Of a stretch of DNA of 63,083 nt, positions 7,885-18,328 are shown one piece after another. The stretch covers positions 1 to 63,083 of the forward strand of contig JAGBAA010000030.1 of NCBI GenBank assembly GCA_017939795.1, given 5' to 3'. A program made the translations under genes and the position numbers. Numbering within the stretch: position 1 is the stretch's first letter; each line of letters opens with the position of its first letter. The notes under the pieces were generated by a model. That model saw only the letters and a program-made list of their open reading frames with translations. It was not told where the DNA came from and ran no database searches. This stretch comes from Thermoguttaceae bacterium (GTDB taxonomy: Bacteria > Planctomycetota > Planctomycetia > Pirellulales > Thermoguttaceae).

Positions 7885-10800
7885 TCAAAATGTACGCGCG
7901 ACCGACTCGATCTGGAATGCTTCGAAAATGTCGCCTTCCTTCACGTCGTTGAAGCCCGCAAGACGCATACCGCATTCGTAGCCGTCACGCACTTCCTTAA
8001 CGTCATCCTTTTCGCGCTTGAGCGTATCCAGAGAGTAGGTGCCGATCACGCGGTTGTTGCGGATGATCCGGATCTTGCAGTCACGCAGGATCGAACCGGA
8101 GATCACGCGGCAGCCGGCCACGGTACCCACTTTCGAGATCTGGAATGTCTGCTGAACGATCGCACGGCCAAGCTCTTTTTCGTGTTCTTCCGGCGTCAGC
8201 ATACCTTCCAGTGCCGCTTTCACGTCCGCAGTCAGCTGGTAGATGATGTCGTAGCGGCGGACCTGAACGCCCTTCTGCTCGGCAAGTGCACGCGCATTTT
8301 CGTCCGGGACCACGTTGAAGCCGACGATGATCGCATCCGACGCATCCGCAAGCTGAACGTCCGCTTCCGTAATGCCGCCGACAGAAGCCTGAAGGATCGA
8401 GATCTGCACTTCCTCATGCTCCAGTTTGCCAAGTTCTTTCTTGATGGCCTCGATCGAACCGCGGACGTCCGTACGCAGAATGATATTCAGCGTCTTGACT
8501 TCCCTGCTGCCCAGAGAATCGAAAAGTCCTTCCAGCGTAATGTGCGATTTCGCGCTTCCGGCAAGCTGGGAAAGATGCTCCTGCTCCGCACGTTCTTCTG
8601 CAAGACGGCGGGCATCCGCGATCTCATCCAAAACGTAAAATTTATCGCCGGCTCCCGGTGCGGAATCCAGACCAAGGACATTCACCGGGATCGCCGGTCC
8701 TGCCGTCTGGTACTTTTTATGCGGATCCAGCGTATCGACCATCACCTTCACGCGGCCGTACGTGGAACCGCAGACCATGACGTCGCCCGTATGGAGCGTA
8801 CCATTCTGCACAAGCAGTTTCGCCACGACACCGCGTCCCTGCTGGATCGAAGATTCCACGCAGACACCGCGGGCGGCCCGCTTCGGATTTGCACGGAATT
8901 CCTGGAGTTCCGCGACCATCAGGATCGTTTCCATCAAATTATCGATCCCTTCGCCAGTCAAGGCAGAGCAGCGGACCACTTCCACTTCACCGCCCCATTC
9001 GCTCGGAGTCAGTTCGTTTGCCGCGAGTTCCTGAAGAATGCGCATTTCATTCACGCCCGGAAGGTCGATCTTGTTCAGCGCCACGATGATCGGCACTTCG
9101 GCAGCACGCGCATGGCTGATCGCTTCTTCGGTCTGGGGCATGACGCCGTCATCGGCAGCGACGACGATCACCGCAATGTCCGTCGTATTCGCACCGCGGG
9201 CGCGCATTTCCGTAAAGGCTTCGTGACCCGGAGTATCCACGAACGTCACGGATCGGTCCTCATACTTCACATTGTACGCACGGATATGCTGCGTGATCCC
9301 GCCTTTTTCACCGGAGACCACATTGATGTTGATGATCCGGTCAAGCAGCGACGTCTTCCCGTGGTCGACATGGCCAAGGAACGTCACGACAGGCGGACGG
9401 GCGACGAGATCTTCTTCATTATCGTCGTCTTTGTCCAGATCGCCGAGAAGACGTTCTTCCAGCGTCACTTCCGGGCGAATATCGACCGGAATGCCGAAAG
9501 ATTCCGCAAGAAGCTGGACCGTTGTTTCATCCAGCGCAGAGGTGATCGTCATCGGCATGCCGAATTCCATCATCAGTTTGCCGAGCACCTTCGCAGCCGT
9601 CAGACCGACACCTTCAGCAAAGGAACGAACGGTAAGCGGCAGCTGAAGCACGTAGCTGCTCTTGCGCGGAGCCGCGACATTGACAGAACCTCCGCCCTTC
9701 TGTTTCTTCCAGCGGACCCGGGAACCATCATCGTCATCGTCGTCCATATGGATCCGGCGGCTGCGTCCGCGTTTATCCGCAGCTCCAAAACGGGAATCGC
9801 GTCCGGGAGCGTGCTGGCTTTCCATCTCGCCCATCCCGGCACGTTTTCCAAGTTCCTTCCGCTGTTTTCCAGCCGTTTTCTTACCGAATTTTGACGAAGT
9901 ATCGTCCATCGCAGCCGGCGTCGGCACAGAGGGACGGACCCCCTTCTCCGCGATCCCGGTCCCACGGCGTCCTTTTTTATCGCCCTGACGGTCGGCGGTG
10001 CCCATATTGGCTCCGGACTTTTCACGGCCTTTCCCGTCTTTACTGCGGTTCCGGCTTTCTTTGCCGGCATCTTTCGTACGATTTTTTTCCAGTTCCTGCT
10101 CCATACGGCGCATGATGGAATCATCACCAGCCCGGGCAGCAAGGATCTCTTCTTTGGTCAAACGGAGCGCAGGCTTCATGCCGCCTTCCGATTCCGCCGG
10201 TTTTTTCGCAACGGGGATCTTCGCAGCAGGCAGCGGCGCAAGGCGCAGCCCCGGCGCACGGCGTTCTTCACGATGAGCATTGCTCTTCGGAACGTCCTTT
10301 TCCTCATGACGGGCAGGACGATTGCCGGAAAGCGTCGGCATCGACGTATCGAATACCGGACGAACAGGCGCCTCCATCTGAGCCTGCATCGCGATTTTTT
10401 CCGCTACGGAAAGCCCCTGCGGACGAACTACCGGTTCCGCGGCGGCTTCCTTTTTGGATTTTCTGGACGAAGCGGAAGTGCTCTTGCGGCGTTCTTTGCC
10501 GGCACTTTCCTTCGTTTCTTTTGCTTCTTTCGTCTCTTTCGATTTTTTGCTTCCGCTTTCCTTCACAGAAGAACGGCCAGCCGAAGAGGTACGTTTTTCA
10601 TCAGCCGCATCCGTACTCGAAACATCCGCTGTGCCGGCCTTCTTTTCCTTCTGTTTTTCCGAACTGTCCTCCGCACTTTCCGTCAGAGTTTCCGCTTCCG
10701 AAACAGTTTCCGGTTCAGCCGGCTCTTTCCCGGCCGGTTCCACGGACATCGTCTCATCTTTCGATTCGGGCATTTTCTCAGAAACTTGCGGTCCGGCAGA

Positions 10801-11235
10801 CTCCGGTTCCATCACCGCAGAAACAGAATTTTCCTCAGAAACGGTCTCCGCAGCAGCGGTCCCGGTCTCATTCTGCAAAATATCATCCTGAAGAAGCGTT
10901 TCCTCAACAGCAATATTTCCCGCTTCTTTTGTGGTCTCCACCTTCGCCGGATCCGCTTTCTCCGTTCGGCGCGGTTTGGAGGGGAGCGTGGGAACACGTC
11001 CGGAAACCAGTCCTTTGGGAGGTTCCACGGGCCGCTGCGTATCCGCGATCGGAGTCCGGGAAGGACGTGCCGTGCCCTTCGCAAAGTGCTCTCTGACCTT
11101 TACAGCATCCTCATCGGAAATGCTGGCCAGTGCAGAACGTCCCATAGTAACGAGACCGTTCTGGCTGCACCACTCCATCACCAAATTTTTATCGACATTT
11201 AAATCTTTAGCTAATGCGAAAACCCGAATTGACAA
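7885..11235 (-). CDS. infB: Translation initiation factor IF-2
   Basis: A 1116-residue IF-2, the GTPase that brings initiator tRNA to the 30S subunit and promotes subunit joining. The start is placed at TTG 11235, preceded by GGGAG eight bases upstream, because this gives the family N-terminus ([21 protein letters not shown]); the longer ATG frame adds 12 residues without family resemblance. Residues 60 to about 540 are long, charged, low-complexity linker with Ser/Glu and Arg/Lys blocks. The G domain starts near residue 620 with [14 protein letters not shown], then DTPGHEAF and NKIDLP, followed by domains II, III and IV. The unusually long linker accounts for the size. It is the second gene of the nusA operon. 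Confidence 0.96.
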   Translation of the reverse strand: MSIRVFALAKDLNVDKNLVMEWCSQNGLVTMGRSALASISDEDAVKVREHFAKGTARPSRTPIADTQRPVEPPKGLVSGRVPTLPSKPRRTEKADPAKVETTKEAGNIAVEETLLQDDILQNETGTAAAETVSEENSVSAVMEPESAGPQVSEKMPESKDETMSVEPAGKEPAEPETVSEAETLTESAEDSSEKQKEKKAGTADVSSTDAADEKRTSSAGRSSVKESGSKKSKETKEAKETKESAGKERRKSTSASSRKSKKEAAAEPVVRPQGLSVAEKIAMQAQMEAPVRPVFDTSMPTLSGNRPARHEEKDVPKSNAHREERRAPGLRLAPLPAAKIPVAKKPAESEGGMKPALRLTKEEILAARAGDDSIMRRMEQELEKNRTKDAGKESRNRSKDGKGREKSGANMGTADRQGDKKGRRGTGIAEKGVRPSVPTPAAMDDTSSKFGKKTAGKQRKELGKRAGMGEMESQHAPGRDSRFGAADKRGRSRRIHMDDDDDDGSRVRWKKQKGGGSVNVAAPRKSSYVLQLPLTVRSFAEGVGLTAAKVLGKLMMEFGMPMTITSALDETTVQLLAESFGIPVDIRPEVTLEERLLGDLDKDDDNEEDLVARPPVVTFLGHVDHGKTSLLDRIININVVSGEKGGITQHIRAYNVKYEDRSVTFVDTPGHEAFTEMRARGANTTDIAVIVVAADDGVMPQTEEAISHARAAEVPIIVALNKIDLPGVNEMRILQELAANELTPSEWGGEVEVVRCSALTGEGIDNLMETILMVAELQEFRANPKRAARGVCVESSIQQGRGVVAKLLVQNGTLHTGDVMVCGSTYGRVKVMVDTLDPHKKYQTAGPAIPVNVLGLDSAPGAGDKFYVLDEIADARRLAEERAEQEHLSQLAGSAKSHITLEGLFDSLGSREVKTLNIILRTDVRGSIEAIKKELGKLEHEEVQISILQASVGGITEADVQLADASDAIIVGFNVVPDENARALAEQKGVQVRRYDIIYQLTADVKAALEGMLTPEEHEKELGRAIVQQTFQISKVGTVAGCRVISGSILRDCKIRIIRNNRVIGTYSLDTLKREKDDVKEVRDGYECGMRLAGFNDVKEGDIFEAFQIESVARTF

Positions 11236-11406
11236 TCGACACACTCCCTGGCAGCACGCCTGCCGCCTCATGGCTAATCAATTTACATGGAGAGCCTCCC
11301 GGCACGCCGCCAAGGCTCTGCCGTACGGAAACGCAAGCCGTCACGGCTTTCGACTCCCCCGTAATGGAAAAAATTCGCTGGCTCGAAGATCGAAGCAGGG
11401 CGTTCG

Positions 11407-12618
11407 TCAGTCCTGTTCATCTTCCACCACATTCTGCTGGTTGTCCTGCTCTTCACTGCGGCGTTCCGCCTCTTCGATGATCGCGTTCACTTCCTCTTCC
11501 GAAAGTCCGCTCATCTCCATCAGCGCATCCGGCTCAATGATCGAAAGGTCATCATACGACATGAATCCCTCACCCGTAAGACTTTCCGCAAGATCCGTAG
11601 AAACGCCTTCGATCGAACAGAACGCAGCGACCGCCTGGTCAAGCTGTCCCTGCAGTTTATCCGCGGTCATGATCTCGATATCCCAGCCGCACAGCTTGCT
11701 TGCAAGCAGAACGTTCTGTCCGTGACGGCCGATGGCGAGCGAAAGATTCTGCTCGTTCACCAGAACGATCGCACGGCCAAGCATACTGCAAAGGATCACT
11801 TCTTCAACTTCCGCAGGCTGAAGCGATTCCTTGATAAACTCGACCGGATCGCTGGACCACAGCACGATATCGATGCGTTCACCGCCAAGTTCATCCACGA
11901 TATTCCTGACACGGCTGCCGCGCATACCGACGCAGGCACCCTTACAGTCAACACGCTGGTCAACGCTCCAAACCGCAACTTTCGTACGGACTCCGGGCTT
12001 GCGCGCGATGCTCTTGATCTCGATCACGCCGTCCGCGATCTCCGGGACCTCGTGTTCAAAAAGGCGGGCCACAAACACAGGACGGACTCGGCTGAGCGTC
12101 ACTTTCACGCGGGAAGCCTGCTTGCGCACATCCACGATCACCGCACGGACCCGGTCACCGATCCGGTATCCTTCGCCGCGTCCGCCGCGGGAAGTGCCAT
12201 GGATCTGCTCCGATTTCGGAAGAAGCGCGTCCATCCCGGGGAGTTTCACCGTGCAGCCGCCCTGTTCGAACCGGCCGACGACACCCATGACCATCTGATT
12301 GATCAGTCCCTGGAATTCCGCATACACGCGGTCGCACTCCGCCTCACGGATCTTCTGGATCATCACCTGTTTTGCCGTCTGCGCACCGATACGCTTCACG
12401 ATCTCTTCCAGCGAGATCGGCTCACCGCCAAAGGCGGCATTCACTTCGCCAGATTCGCGGTCGATGTGCACAGAAATCATATTTTCATCGCCGCCGGCAT
12501 AATTCTTCTTCATCGCAGAGATCAGAGCCGCCTCAATTCCCTGAAACACCTCTTCCTTGCCGATGCCTTTGTCACGATGAATCGTATCTACGTACCTAAG
12601 CAGTTCACTTGGGTTCAT
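11407..12618 (-). CDS. nusA: Transcription termination/antitermination protein NusA
   Basis: A 403-residue NusA, which binds RNA polymerase and modulates pausing, termination and antitermination. The N-terminal domain (about 1-120), S1 domain (MGVVGRFEQGGCTVKLPGMD region), and two KH domains (VDCKGACVGMRGSRV and AIGRHGQNVLLASKL) are present. The C-terminus holds one short acidic helical repeat domain (LAESLTGEGFMSYDDLSII...) and ends in an acidic tail. GGAAGGAAG lies before ATG 12618. It is the first gene of the operon. The rimP gene that usually precedes nusA is absent; a tRNA-Ala gene with a terminator lies upstream instead. Confidence 0.96.
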   Translation of the reverse strand: MNPSELLRYVDTIHRDKGIGKEEVFQGIEAALISAMKKNYAGGDENMISVHIDRESGEVNAAFGGEPISLEEIVKRIGAQTAKQVMIQKIREAECDRVYAEFQGLINQMVMGVVGRFEQGGCTVKLPGMDALLPKSEQIHGTSRGGRGEGYRIGDRVRAVIVDVRKQASRVKVTLSRVRPVFVARLFEHEVPEIADGVIEIKSIARKPGVRTKVAVWSVDQRVDCKGACVGMRGSRVRNIVDELGGERIDIVLWSSDPVEFIKESLQPAEVEEVILCSMLGRAIVLVNEQNLSLAIGRHGQNVLLASKLCGWDIEIMTADKLQGQLDQAVAAFCSIEGVSTDLAESLTGEGFMSYDDLSIIEPDALMEMSGLSEEEVNAIIEEAERRSEEQDNQQNVVEDEQD

Positions 12619-12760
12619 TGACTTCCTTCCATTCGATTAAGCGAATCTGAAAAGTTCCGCATCCGCACAGACTCCGCGTCCTGCAAATACAGAAAACCGG
12701 CACATGAGCAGAATTTCCCCCCACGCCAGCGAAACCTTTCATTTCCTGTATTCCAACGAC

Positions 12761-12801
12761 AAAAAGCCGTGTGCAGGAAAAACCTTTCCCACACCGGCTT
12801 A
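12761..12801 (-). terminator. Terminator after tRNA-Ala
   Basis: On the minus strand AAGCCGGTGTG pairs with CACACGGCTT and is followed by a T run. It lies 11 bases past the tRNA 3' end and separates it from nusA. Confidence 0.75.
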
Positions 12802-12811
12802 AAACCGAAAA

Positions 12812-12884
12812 TGGAGCGGAGGAGAGTCGAACTCCCGGCCTCAACATTGCGAACGTTGCGCTCTGCCAACTGAGCTACCGCCCC
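12812..12884 (-). tRNA. tRNA-Ala (anticodon CGC)
   Basis: A 73-base tRNA read on the minus strand. The acceptor GGGGCGG pairs with CCGCTCC. The D arm is GCTC/GAGC, the anticodon stem CAACG/TGTTG encloses loop TTCGCAA with anticodon CGC, and the T arm GGGAG/CTCCT encloses TTCGACT. The G3:U70 wobble pair, the alanine identity element, is present, which confirms the call. The 3' CCA is not encoded. Confidence 0.93.
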
Positions 12885-12924
12885 GAATTTTTCCATCGTA
12901 TCTTCTTTACTGAAGATGGCCTAG

Positions 12925-12952
12925 AGTATAGCGGATTTTTTTATTTTGTAAA
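12925..12952 (-). promoter_or_regulatory. Promoter of tRNA-Ala
   Basis: On the minus strand TTTACA, 16 bases, TATACT. Transcription would start about 35 bases before the tRNA. Confidence 0.7.
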
Positions 12953-13077
12953 TGGGGGGCAGGGCGTTTTTGGGACAATTTCTCTTAAAATTCCACTTTT
13001 TTTGAAAAATTTCTTCTTCTGCCCCGTTTCTTCCATTCTCCACTTCACGTAATTTCCCTATTCTTCCAACTGCCCCC

Positions 13078-13106
13078 TTGACAAAATCACCCGTCAGAGA
13101 TAAATT
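13078..13106 (+). promoter_or_regulatory. Promoter of first metallo-hydrolase
   Basis: TTGACA, 17 bases, TAAATT. The bases following the -35 box (AAATCACC) are repeated at the promoter of the second copy at 23193. Confidence 0.8.
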
Positions 13107-13162
13107 ATTCTAAACAGGAAGTCAATCCTCTCTGTTTTTTATTTTACGTTAAGGAGATCATT

Positions 13163-14080
13163 ATGAAAACCAACCGCCGTCAATTTCTTTCCGCAGCCGG
13201 AGCTGCCGTTCTGGGAAGCGCGCTGTGCGTGAACTTTCCCCTTTCCGCTCAGACGCCCGATGAAGTCGAAATGACCGTCTGCCAGCTCACGAACAAGACG
13301 CACTCGCAGATGATGTCCTACATTATCCGCACGAAGACCGGGGAACTGATCGTCGTGGACGGCGGGATGCCCGGCGACGCGGACCACCTGCTTGAGATGC
13401 TCGAAAAACTGGGCGGCCCGAACCCGAAAGTTTCCGCGTGGTTCCTCTCTCACTGTCATGGAGACCACGTCATGGCACTGACGGAACTCATCCGGACGGA
13501 CCGGCTGCCGGAAGTCGAGAAATTCTGTTTCCATTTCCCCTCGAAAGAGTGGCTTGGCGGCGTGGAGCTGGGAGGCATTCCCTACCGCACGAAGTTCTTT
13601 GAGGCGATGGAAAAGGTGCAGGACCGCATCATCACGACGCAGAAGGACCAGAAATTCACCTTTGGACCGCTGACCGTCACGGTGCTGAACGATCCGTATC
13701 TGTGCGAGCGCAACCCGATCAACAACTCGAACGTCTGCTTCCGTTTCGAGACCAGAAATTCCTCGCTCATCTTCCTTGGAGACCTCGGAAACGAAGGAAG
13801 TACGGAACTCCTCAAACTTCAGCCCGCGGAAATGCTCCGTGCCGAGGCCGTCCAGATGGCACACCACGGACAGCAGGGAGCCACTCGGGAACTTTACGCC
13901 GTCATCGCGCCGAAGATCTGTTTCTGGCCGACCCCAGACTGGCTCTGGAACAACGACCGCGGAAAAGGTCCCGACTCCGGACCGTGGAAGATCCGTCTCG
14001 AACAGCAGTGGATGAAGGAACTCAACGTTCAGACCCACTACATCGGGAAAGACGGCACCGTCTGCGTCGATCTCGACTGA
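13163..14080 (+). CDS. Tat-exported metallo-beta-lactamase-fold hydrolase, copy 1
   Basis: A 305-residue metallo-beta-lactamase-fold protein. The N-terminus MKTNRRQFLSAAGAAVLGSA is a twin-arginine signal, so it is exported folded. The metal-binding motif HCHGDH appears near residue 97, DGG near 58, a further Asp in LIFLGDLG near residue 204, and His in MAHHGQQ near residue 233. These are the ligands of a two-metal hydrolase site. The substrate is unknown. AAGGAG precedes ATG 13163. A near-identical paralogue lies at 23276-24193. The two differ mainly in a central segment (residues about 115-145), which probably shapes the substrate pocket. Confidence 0.88.
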   Translation: MKTNRRQFLSAAGAAVLGSALCVNFPLSAQTPDEVEMTVCQLTNKTHSQMMSYIIRTKTGELIVVDGGMPGDADHLLEMLEKLGGPNPKVSAWFLSHCHGDHVMALTELIRTDRLPEVEKFCFHFPSKEWLGGVELGGIPYRTKFFEAMEKVQDRIITTQKDQKFTFGPLTVTVLNDPYLCERNPINNSNVCFRFETRNSSLIFLGDLGNEGSTELLKLQPAEMLRAEAVQMAHHGQQGATRELYAVIAPKICFWPTPDWLWNNDRGKGPDSGPWKIRLEQQWMKELNVQTHYIGKDGTVCVDLD

Positions 14081-14097
14081 AAACGCCCGTCCCCCCC

Positions 14098-14134
14098 AGG
14101 ATCCGCACCTTTTCTCACCGCGGATCCTGTTTTC
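14098..14134 (+). terminator. Terminator of metallo-hydrolase copy 1
   Basis: AGGATCCGC pairs with GCGGATCCT and is followed by GTTTTCT. It ends the 13163-14080 transcript. Confidence 0.8.
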
Positions 14135-14177
14135 TGAAAAATTTTCAAAAAAATCTAAAAAATCCCAGCCCAGCCCC

Positions 14178-14206
14178 TTGCATTTTTATTCCGTTTGAGT
14201 TATACT
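14178..14206 (+). promoter_or_regulatory. Promoter of the large secreted protein
   Basis: TTGCAT, 17 bases, TATACT, about 65 bases before ATG 14272. Confidence 0.8.
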
Positions 14207-14271
14207 GAAAGTTAGAGAGATGTGTCTCTCTGCCAAATCGTTTCAAACACTTCACACAAGGAGAAAATCTC

Positions 14272-17200
14272 ATGACTCGAATTTTCAAAAAATTTCGGAA
14301 TGCATACTTCAATTTCTCCAATCGTTCCTCCATGGATAAAGGAGAACAAAGAAGGCTTTGCCGACTTGAGGCACTGGAAGACAGGACGATGCTGAGTGCT
14401 GTCGGGATCACCTCCAACCCCATACCCGATACCGGGCCGGAGGAAGATACAGCAGCGATCATACAACCCTATAACCTAAATAACCCCATCCCCTCCGTTT
14501 ATATTTCTACCGCAAACAATTCTGGAAGTTCTTTCTTTACCGTCGATGAAGGCGACGACCTCGAACTGGTTCTGACACGCGATCATACCGAAGGAAGTGT
14601 CACCGTATACTATACGATCCAGCCCAATACTTCCAGCTGCCGCGCGGGAGATGACTTTAACAGTACCGCAAGCTATACCAACCCCGGATCCGTAACGTTC
14701 GCGGACGGAAGCAGTACGGCAACGCTTTCCATCAGCATGATCGATGATAATTACATCGAAAACCCGGAAGAATTCAATCTTTCGCTCATTTGTTATCCGA
14801 GTTATTATGATTGTGCCTACACGCTGAATTCCAGTGAATGCACGAACGTTTACTGTACCATCACGGATAATGATGACTGGACGGTCTCGGTCACGCGGAC
14901 TGGAAACAGCATGTACGAAATGAACGGTACCGCCAGCAACGGAAACGATTACTCTACAAATAATCCTAAATTCACCATCAGCCATACCGGGATCACGGAT
15001 CCCGAGGACGCATACGCTCCGGAATTAAAAGTTTACTTCACCCTTTCCGGCACAGCCTCCTCTGATGATTACGATCTCTGCCGAAACGGAGGGTCATGGA
15101 GCAAATACTACGATCAGCCGAATGAATTTTCTTTCAACGGCGCACAGTCTTTTGACCTGTACATCAACCCGTACAATCATTACTGTGACCCGGAAGAAGA
15201 CGAAACGATCATCCTCACGCTCATCACCAACCCGAACTCATGGGGCGATGCCGGCACGGATTATACGATCAGCGGGACCGCCTCGCAGACGATCACGATT
15301 TTGGATGACGACCACTTCGATGTCATTCTGGAAGCTGTAGACACGACTGCCACGGAAAGACTGGACGGCGTCACGCCGGATGACGGTCTGTTTAAGATCT
15401 CCCGTGTCGCCAGTAACGGCAGGACCGTGCTGGATACCAGTTATGCTCTGAATATGGAATTTTACGCATACGACATGTCGGAAGAAGGTGCACTCATCCC
15501 GAATACGACACTCTATGCCGCACGGGATTCCTATGATTTCAACTTCCGCACTATCGCGGCAGACAGTACGGATGCAACAGATTACCTGTTCAGTTTCACG
15601 AATAATGGCAATTGGAGCATTTACGATGAAGATGGAGATTTCCTCTACTGGCAGGACCGTTATTCCGGAACGCTTGCCGCCGGGAAATCAGAAGGGTATG
15701 TCCGCGTAGACCCGACTTTTGACTGGGAAGACGAAGGCGACCTGTTCTCGGGAACCGATCTGGAAGACGCATTTACTCAAACCGGAGAAACCGTCCGCCT
15801 CACGCTGGAAAAGGCGACCTGGGGCTACGGTTCCCAGCGCACATGGACCGCCGGAACAGCCGGTAAAACTGCCGACATCGAGATCAAGGACGGAGCCATC
15901 TGCAAACTGCTCACCGACATCAACAATGACGGAAGCATCACGGCCGCGGATGATTCCAGAGTGGAAGACTATGATTCGTTAGGAACCATTATCAGACGCA
16001 ACAATGACGATGACAACTCAGATAACGTCATGGATTCCGTTATTACAAATTATACACTTCCAATATCAAACAATGAGGCCTTCAATAGTACTACGGGAAC
16101 AACTATAATAGATGAAGATGATTTGGAACAGGTCAGAATGCTTGCCGGTGTTGAATCTCTTGCCGGTACTGATTTTGAAATCGATGTTTATTTTACGCTA
16201 TTGGAATCCCGTATTAACCTTTGGACCAACACAACAAAAGGCGAACTGTTACTTGAAGGAGATACCAGTTCCGGAAGAGTCTGCGATAATACCGCGCTTG
16301 CACGTTTATCCAGCACCAACCTCATATTTAACCAGAACGTTTACGCAGAGTCCATTTCCGACCAATATGACCAATTGAGTCTTTATGCCCAGGTTTATGA
16401 TTCAAATGATTCCAGCAAAAGCAGTGCCGTCGATACGGTCCAATTCTTCCCTGTTACACTGAATCCATACACTCCGGATACGACCTATATCGATCCGATG
16501 ATCCTGCCGAATTCCACTTGGCAGGAAATCGGTGTTGGTATTCGAAGAAATACAGACGATGTCGATGCCAACAATAATGTGATCGAAACCGACGAAAATG
16601 ATTTGATCCGCCTGGACCTTGGATTTGATAGTAATAACTTCAATTACACTTATGAACTGGTCCGTTCCTCCTCAAATCTAAAACTTTGGCAAGGAGATGA
16701 GGAAATTAATGCTTATTTTAATAATGATAATGAAACATCTGTTATAATTTCATCGCCTCGCAGTATTTGGGTCGAATATGATTCAGCAGGTGATACGACA
16801 GAAACACTGACATTCAGGGTAAAATCTGGAGATCTTGTTCTCTATGAAGAAGATATTGATTTTAAACCGTTTAATGGAATTACCATGGCATTTGTAGGAG
16901 AATTACAGCAAGCAGGCAATGTAACAAGAGATCCTGGAATAAACACTTGGGTCATTCAGGAACTGCGTGCCGGTTATGATGTACATGTATGGGATGATGG
17001 CTATGATATTTCAATCTTAGGATCCGACAATCCGCTTTGGAACGAAAGCGGTGTATACAATAATTATGTAGTTGATTGTAATCGCGTAGGCAATGGTCGG
17101 GCATTTAGTGAACTATGTTCAGCCATTAATTACAGAAAACAAACAAAAGTATCATTAGTTGGTTATAGTCATGGTGGTGGTTCCGTCTATAATATTGCCA

Positions 17201-17562
17201 GACGGCTGAACTACGATGGAGCCTATGATCCCGAAACCTTTATTACATATACAAAGCAATTAACAAACGATTACGAACTTGTATTTTCTTCGTATATCGA
17301 TGCGGTTCAGAATAACACAAGTCTCAATCCTTTGGCGGAAACTCGATTGCCGCCAGGTACCCAATTTCATGTAAATCAATATCAGCGTTCCTCTTTCTAT
17401 AATTCTTTCATAAACGAGACTTGCTTCTGGGGAAATTCAGTAGCAGGTTCTGATGATAATTTAGATCGTACAATACTTGGTGTCAACCATGCAACGATAG
17501 ATGAAGATTTACGAATTCTTGACTTGCTTACTGCACGTTTCCATGACTGGGGTACCCGCTAA
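14272..17562 (+). CDS. Secreted Calx-beta protein with lipase-like C-terminal domain
   Basis: A 1096-residue surface or secreted protein. Near residue 30 it carries the planctomycete sorting motif RLCRLEALEDRTMLSA. Residues about 75-205 and 205-360 are Calx-beta domains, ending in ITDNDD and ILDDDH. Residues about 540-800 hold an EF-hand/dockerin-like segment (DINNDGSITAADD) and two Asp-rich IRRNxDD motifs that probably bind calcium. The last 220 residues look like an alpha/beta hydrolase: VSLVGYSHGGGSVYNIA has the GxSxG nucleophile elbow, SYIDAV could give the acid and GVNHATID the histidine. From about 16000 onward the DNA is visibly more AT-rich than the N-terminal half, suggesting acquisition of the C-terminal module. 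Small membrane proteins follow 13 bases later. Function is inferred. Confidence 0.75.
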   Translation: MTRIFKKFRNAYFNFSNRSSMDKGEQRRLCRLEALEDRTMLSAVGITSNPIPDTGPEEDTAAIIQPYNLNNPIPSVYISTANNSGSSFFTVDEGDDLELVLTRDHTEGSVTVYYTIQPNTSSCRAGDDFNSTASYTNPGSVTFADGSSTATLSISMIDDNYIENPEEFNLSLICYPSYYDCAYTLNSSECTNVYCTITDNDDWTVSVTRTGNSMYEMNGTASNGNDYSTNNPKFTISHTGITDPEDAYAPELKVYFTLSGTASSDDYDLCRNGGSWSKYYDQPNEFSFNGAQSFDLYINPYNHYCDPEEDETIILTLITNPNSWGDAGTDYTISGTASQTITILDDDHFDVILEAVDTTATERLDGVTPDDGLFKISRVASNGRTVLDTSYALNMEFYAYDMSEEGALIPNTTLYAARDSYDFNFRTIAADSTDATDYLFSFTNNGNWSIYDEDGDFLYWQDRYSGTLAAGKSEGYVRVDPTFDWEDEGDLFSGTDLEDAFTQTGETVRLTLEKATWGYGSQRTWTAGTAGKTADIEIKDGAICKLLTDINNDGSITAADDSRVEDYDSLGTIIRRNNDDDNSDNVMDSVITNYTLPISNNEAFNSTTGTTIIDEDDLEQVRMLAGVESLAGTDFEIDVYFTLLESRINLWTNTTKGELLLEGDTSSGRVCDNTALARLSSTNLIFNQNVYAESISDQYDQLSLYAQVYDSNDSSKSSAVDTVQFFPVTLNPYTPDTTYIDPMILPNSTWQEIGVGIRRNTDDVDANNNVIETDENDLIRLDLGFDSNNFNYTYELVRSSSNLKLWQGDEEINAYFNNDNETSVIISSPRSIWVEYDSAGDTTETLTFRVKSGDLVLYEEDIDFKPFNGITMAFVGELQQAGNVTRDPGINTWVIQELRAGYDVHVWDDGYDISILGSDNPLWNESGVYNNYVVDCNRVGNGRAFSELCSAINYRKQTKVSLVGYSHGGGSVYNIARRLNYDGAYDPETFITYTKQLTNDYELVFSSYIDAVQNNTSLNPLAETRLPPGTQFHVNQYQRSSFYNSFINETCFWGNSVAGSDDNLDRTILGVNHATIDEDLRILDLLTARFHDWGTR

Positions 17563-17575
17563 ATAGGAGAAAGAA

Positions 17576-17878
17576 ATGTTTCAATATTCCGATATCAAAT
17601 ACTGTATTTTGTTCCACCTCACACTCGTAGTTTCTACGGGATTGTTCATTCCTACGGCAGCAATATATATTTATCAATTGCTCAACCTTCCCTTTGTTTT
17701 TTGGAACTACCTCCCGTTTGTCGGTCTGCTGCTGGGAGTCTGGACGATGTTGACTGCATTGTGCGCAAAGGAAAAAAAAATATCAGAACGGATATTTTTC
17801 ACCCTTCTGCCGCTCCCTGCATGTATCGTCTCTTTCAGTTACGCAGGATTCGTCCTCACAAGATTATTAATGTCCTAA
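17576..17878 (+). CDS. Small membrane protein, family A member 1
   Basis: A 100-residue protein of unrecognised family with three hydrophobic segments, ending in charged AKEKKISERIFF and a last membrane helix. It starts MFQYSDIKYCILF, the same pattern as the genes at 17894 (MFKYTNLKYWCLF) and 19515 (MFRYTDLKYILLA). AGGAG precedes the ATG. It begins 13 bases after the large secreted protein, so the two are almost certainly co-transcribed. Confidence 0.7.
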   Translation: MFQYSDIKYCILFHLTLVVSTGLFIPTAAIYIYQLLNLPFVFWNYLPFVGLLLGVWTMLTALCAKEKKISERIFFTLLPLPACIVSFSYAGFVLTRLLMS

Positions 17879-17893
17879 AACAGGAGGATCGAT

Positions 17894-18202
17894 ATGTTTA
17901 AATATACAAACCTGAAATACTGGTGTCTATTTTCCTTTGCCTTCTATACGGCACTTGGCCCGTTATTTGGCGGTACACTCATGTGGATGTCGTATAAAGT
18001 CAATATCTCAATTGTCGTTTATACCGGAATGATCATACAGACGTATTTTTTTCCATTCATTTCCCTGCTTGCAAGTACATTAGCCATGCTGATGGTCCTA
18101 TGTTCCGCAGAAAAAGCGTGGAAAAAGTTGGCATTTACTCTGTTTCTGCTCCCGGTGTGGTTTCCCGCTCTACAACTTTCCTGGCAGTGGATCCAAAATT
18201 GA
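17894..18202 (+). CDS. Small membrane protein, family A member 2
   Basis: A 102-residue paralogue of the preceding gene, with three membrane segments and the shared C-terminal pattern CSAEKAWKKLAFTLFLLP. AGGAGG lies before the ATG. It ends just before a terminator, so the unit 14272-18202 (secreted protein plus two membrane proteins) is one transcript. No known domain is recognised. Confidence 0.7.
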   Translation: MFKYTNLKYWCLFSFAFYTALGPLFGGTLMWMSYKVNISIVVYTGMIIQTYFFPFISLLASTLAMLMVLCSAEKAWKKLAFTLFLLPVWFPALQLSWQWIQN

Positions 18203-18217
18203 AATAGCCTGAACCCC

Positions 18218-18257
18218 AGGATCCGCGCCTCTTTTTTCAACGCGGATCCTGTTTTCT
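18218..18257 (+). terminator. Terminator in cassette copy 2
   Basis: AGGATCCGCG pairs with CGCGGATCCT and is followed by GTTTTCT. Confidence 0.8.
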
Positions 18258-18299
18258 GAAAAATTTTCAAAAAAATCTAAAAAATCCTATCCCAGCCCC

Positions 18300-18328
18300 T
18301 TGCATTTTTATTCCGTTTGAGTTATCCT
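18300..18328 (+). promoter_or_regulatory. Promoter in cassette copy 2
   Basis: TTGCAT, 17 bases, TATCCT. It is the same as copy 1 except for one base in the -10 box. Confidence 0.7.

Larger units (their letters stand above)
14094..14221 (+). repeat. Terminator-promoter cassette, copy 1
   Basis: A 128-bp sequence repeated with few changes at 18214-18343. It contains a rho-independent terminator, an A/T-rich linker and a sigma70 promoter, all facing right. Confidence 0.9.
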
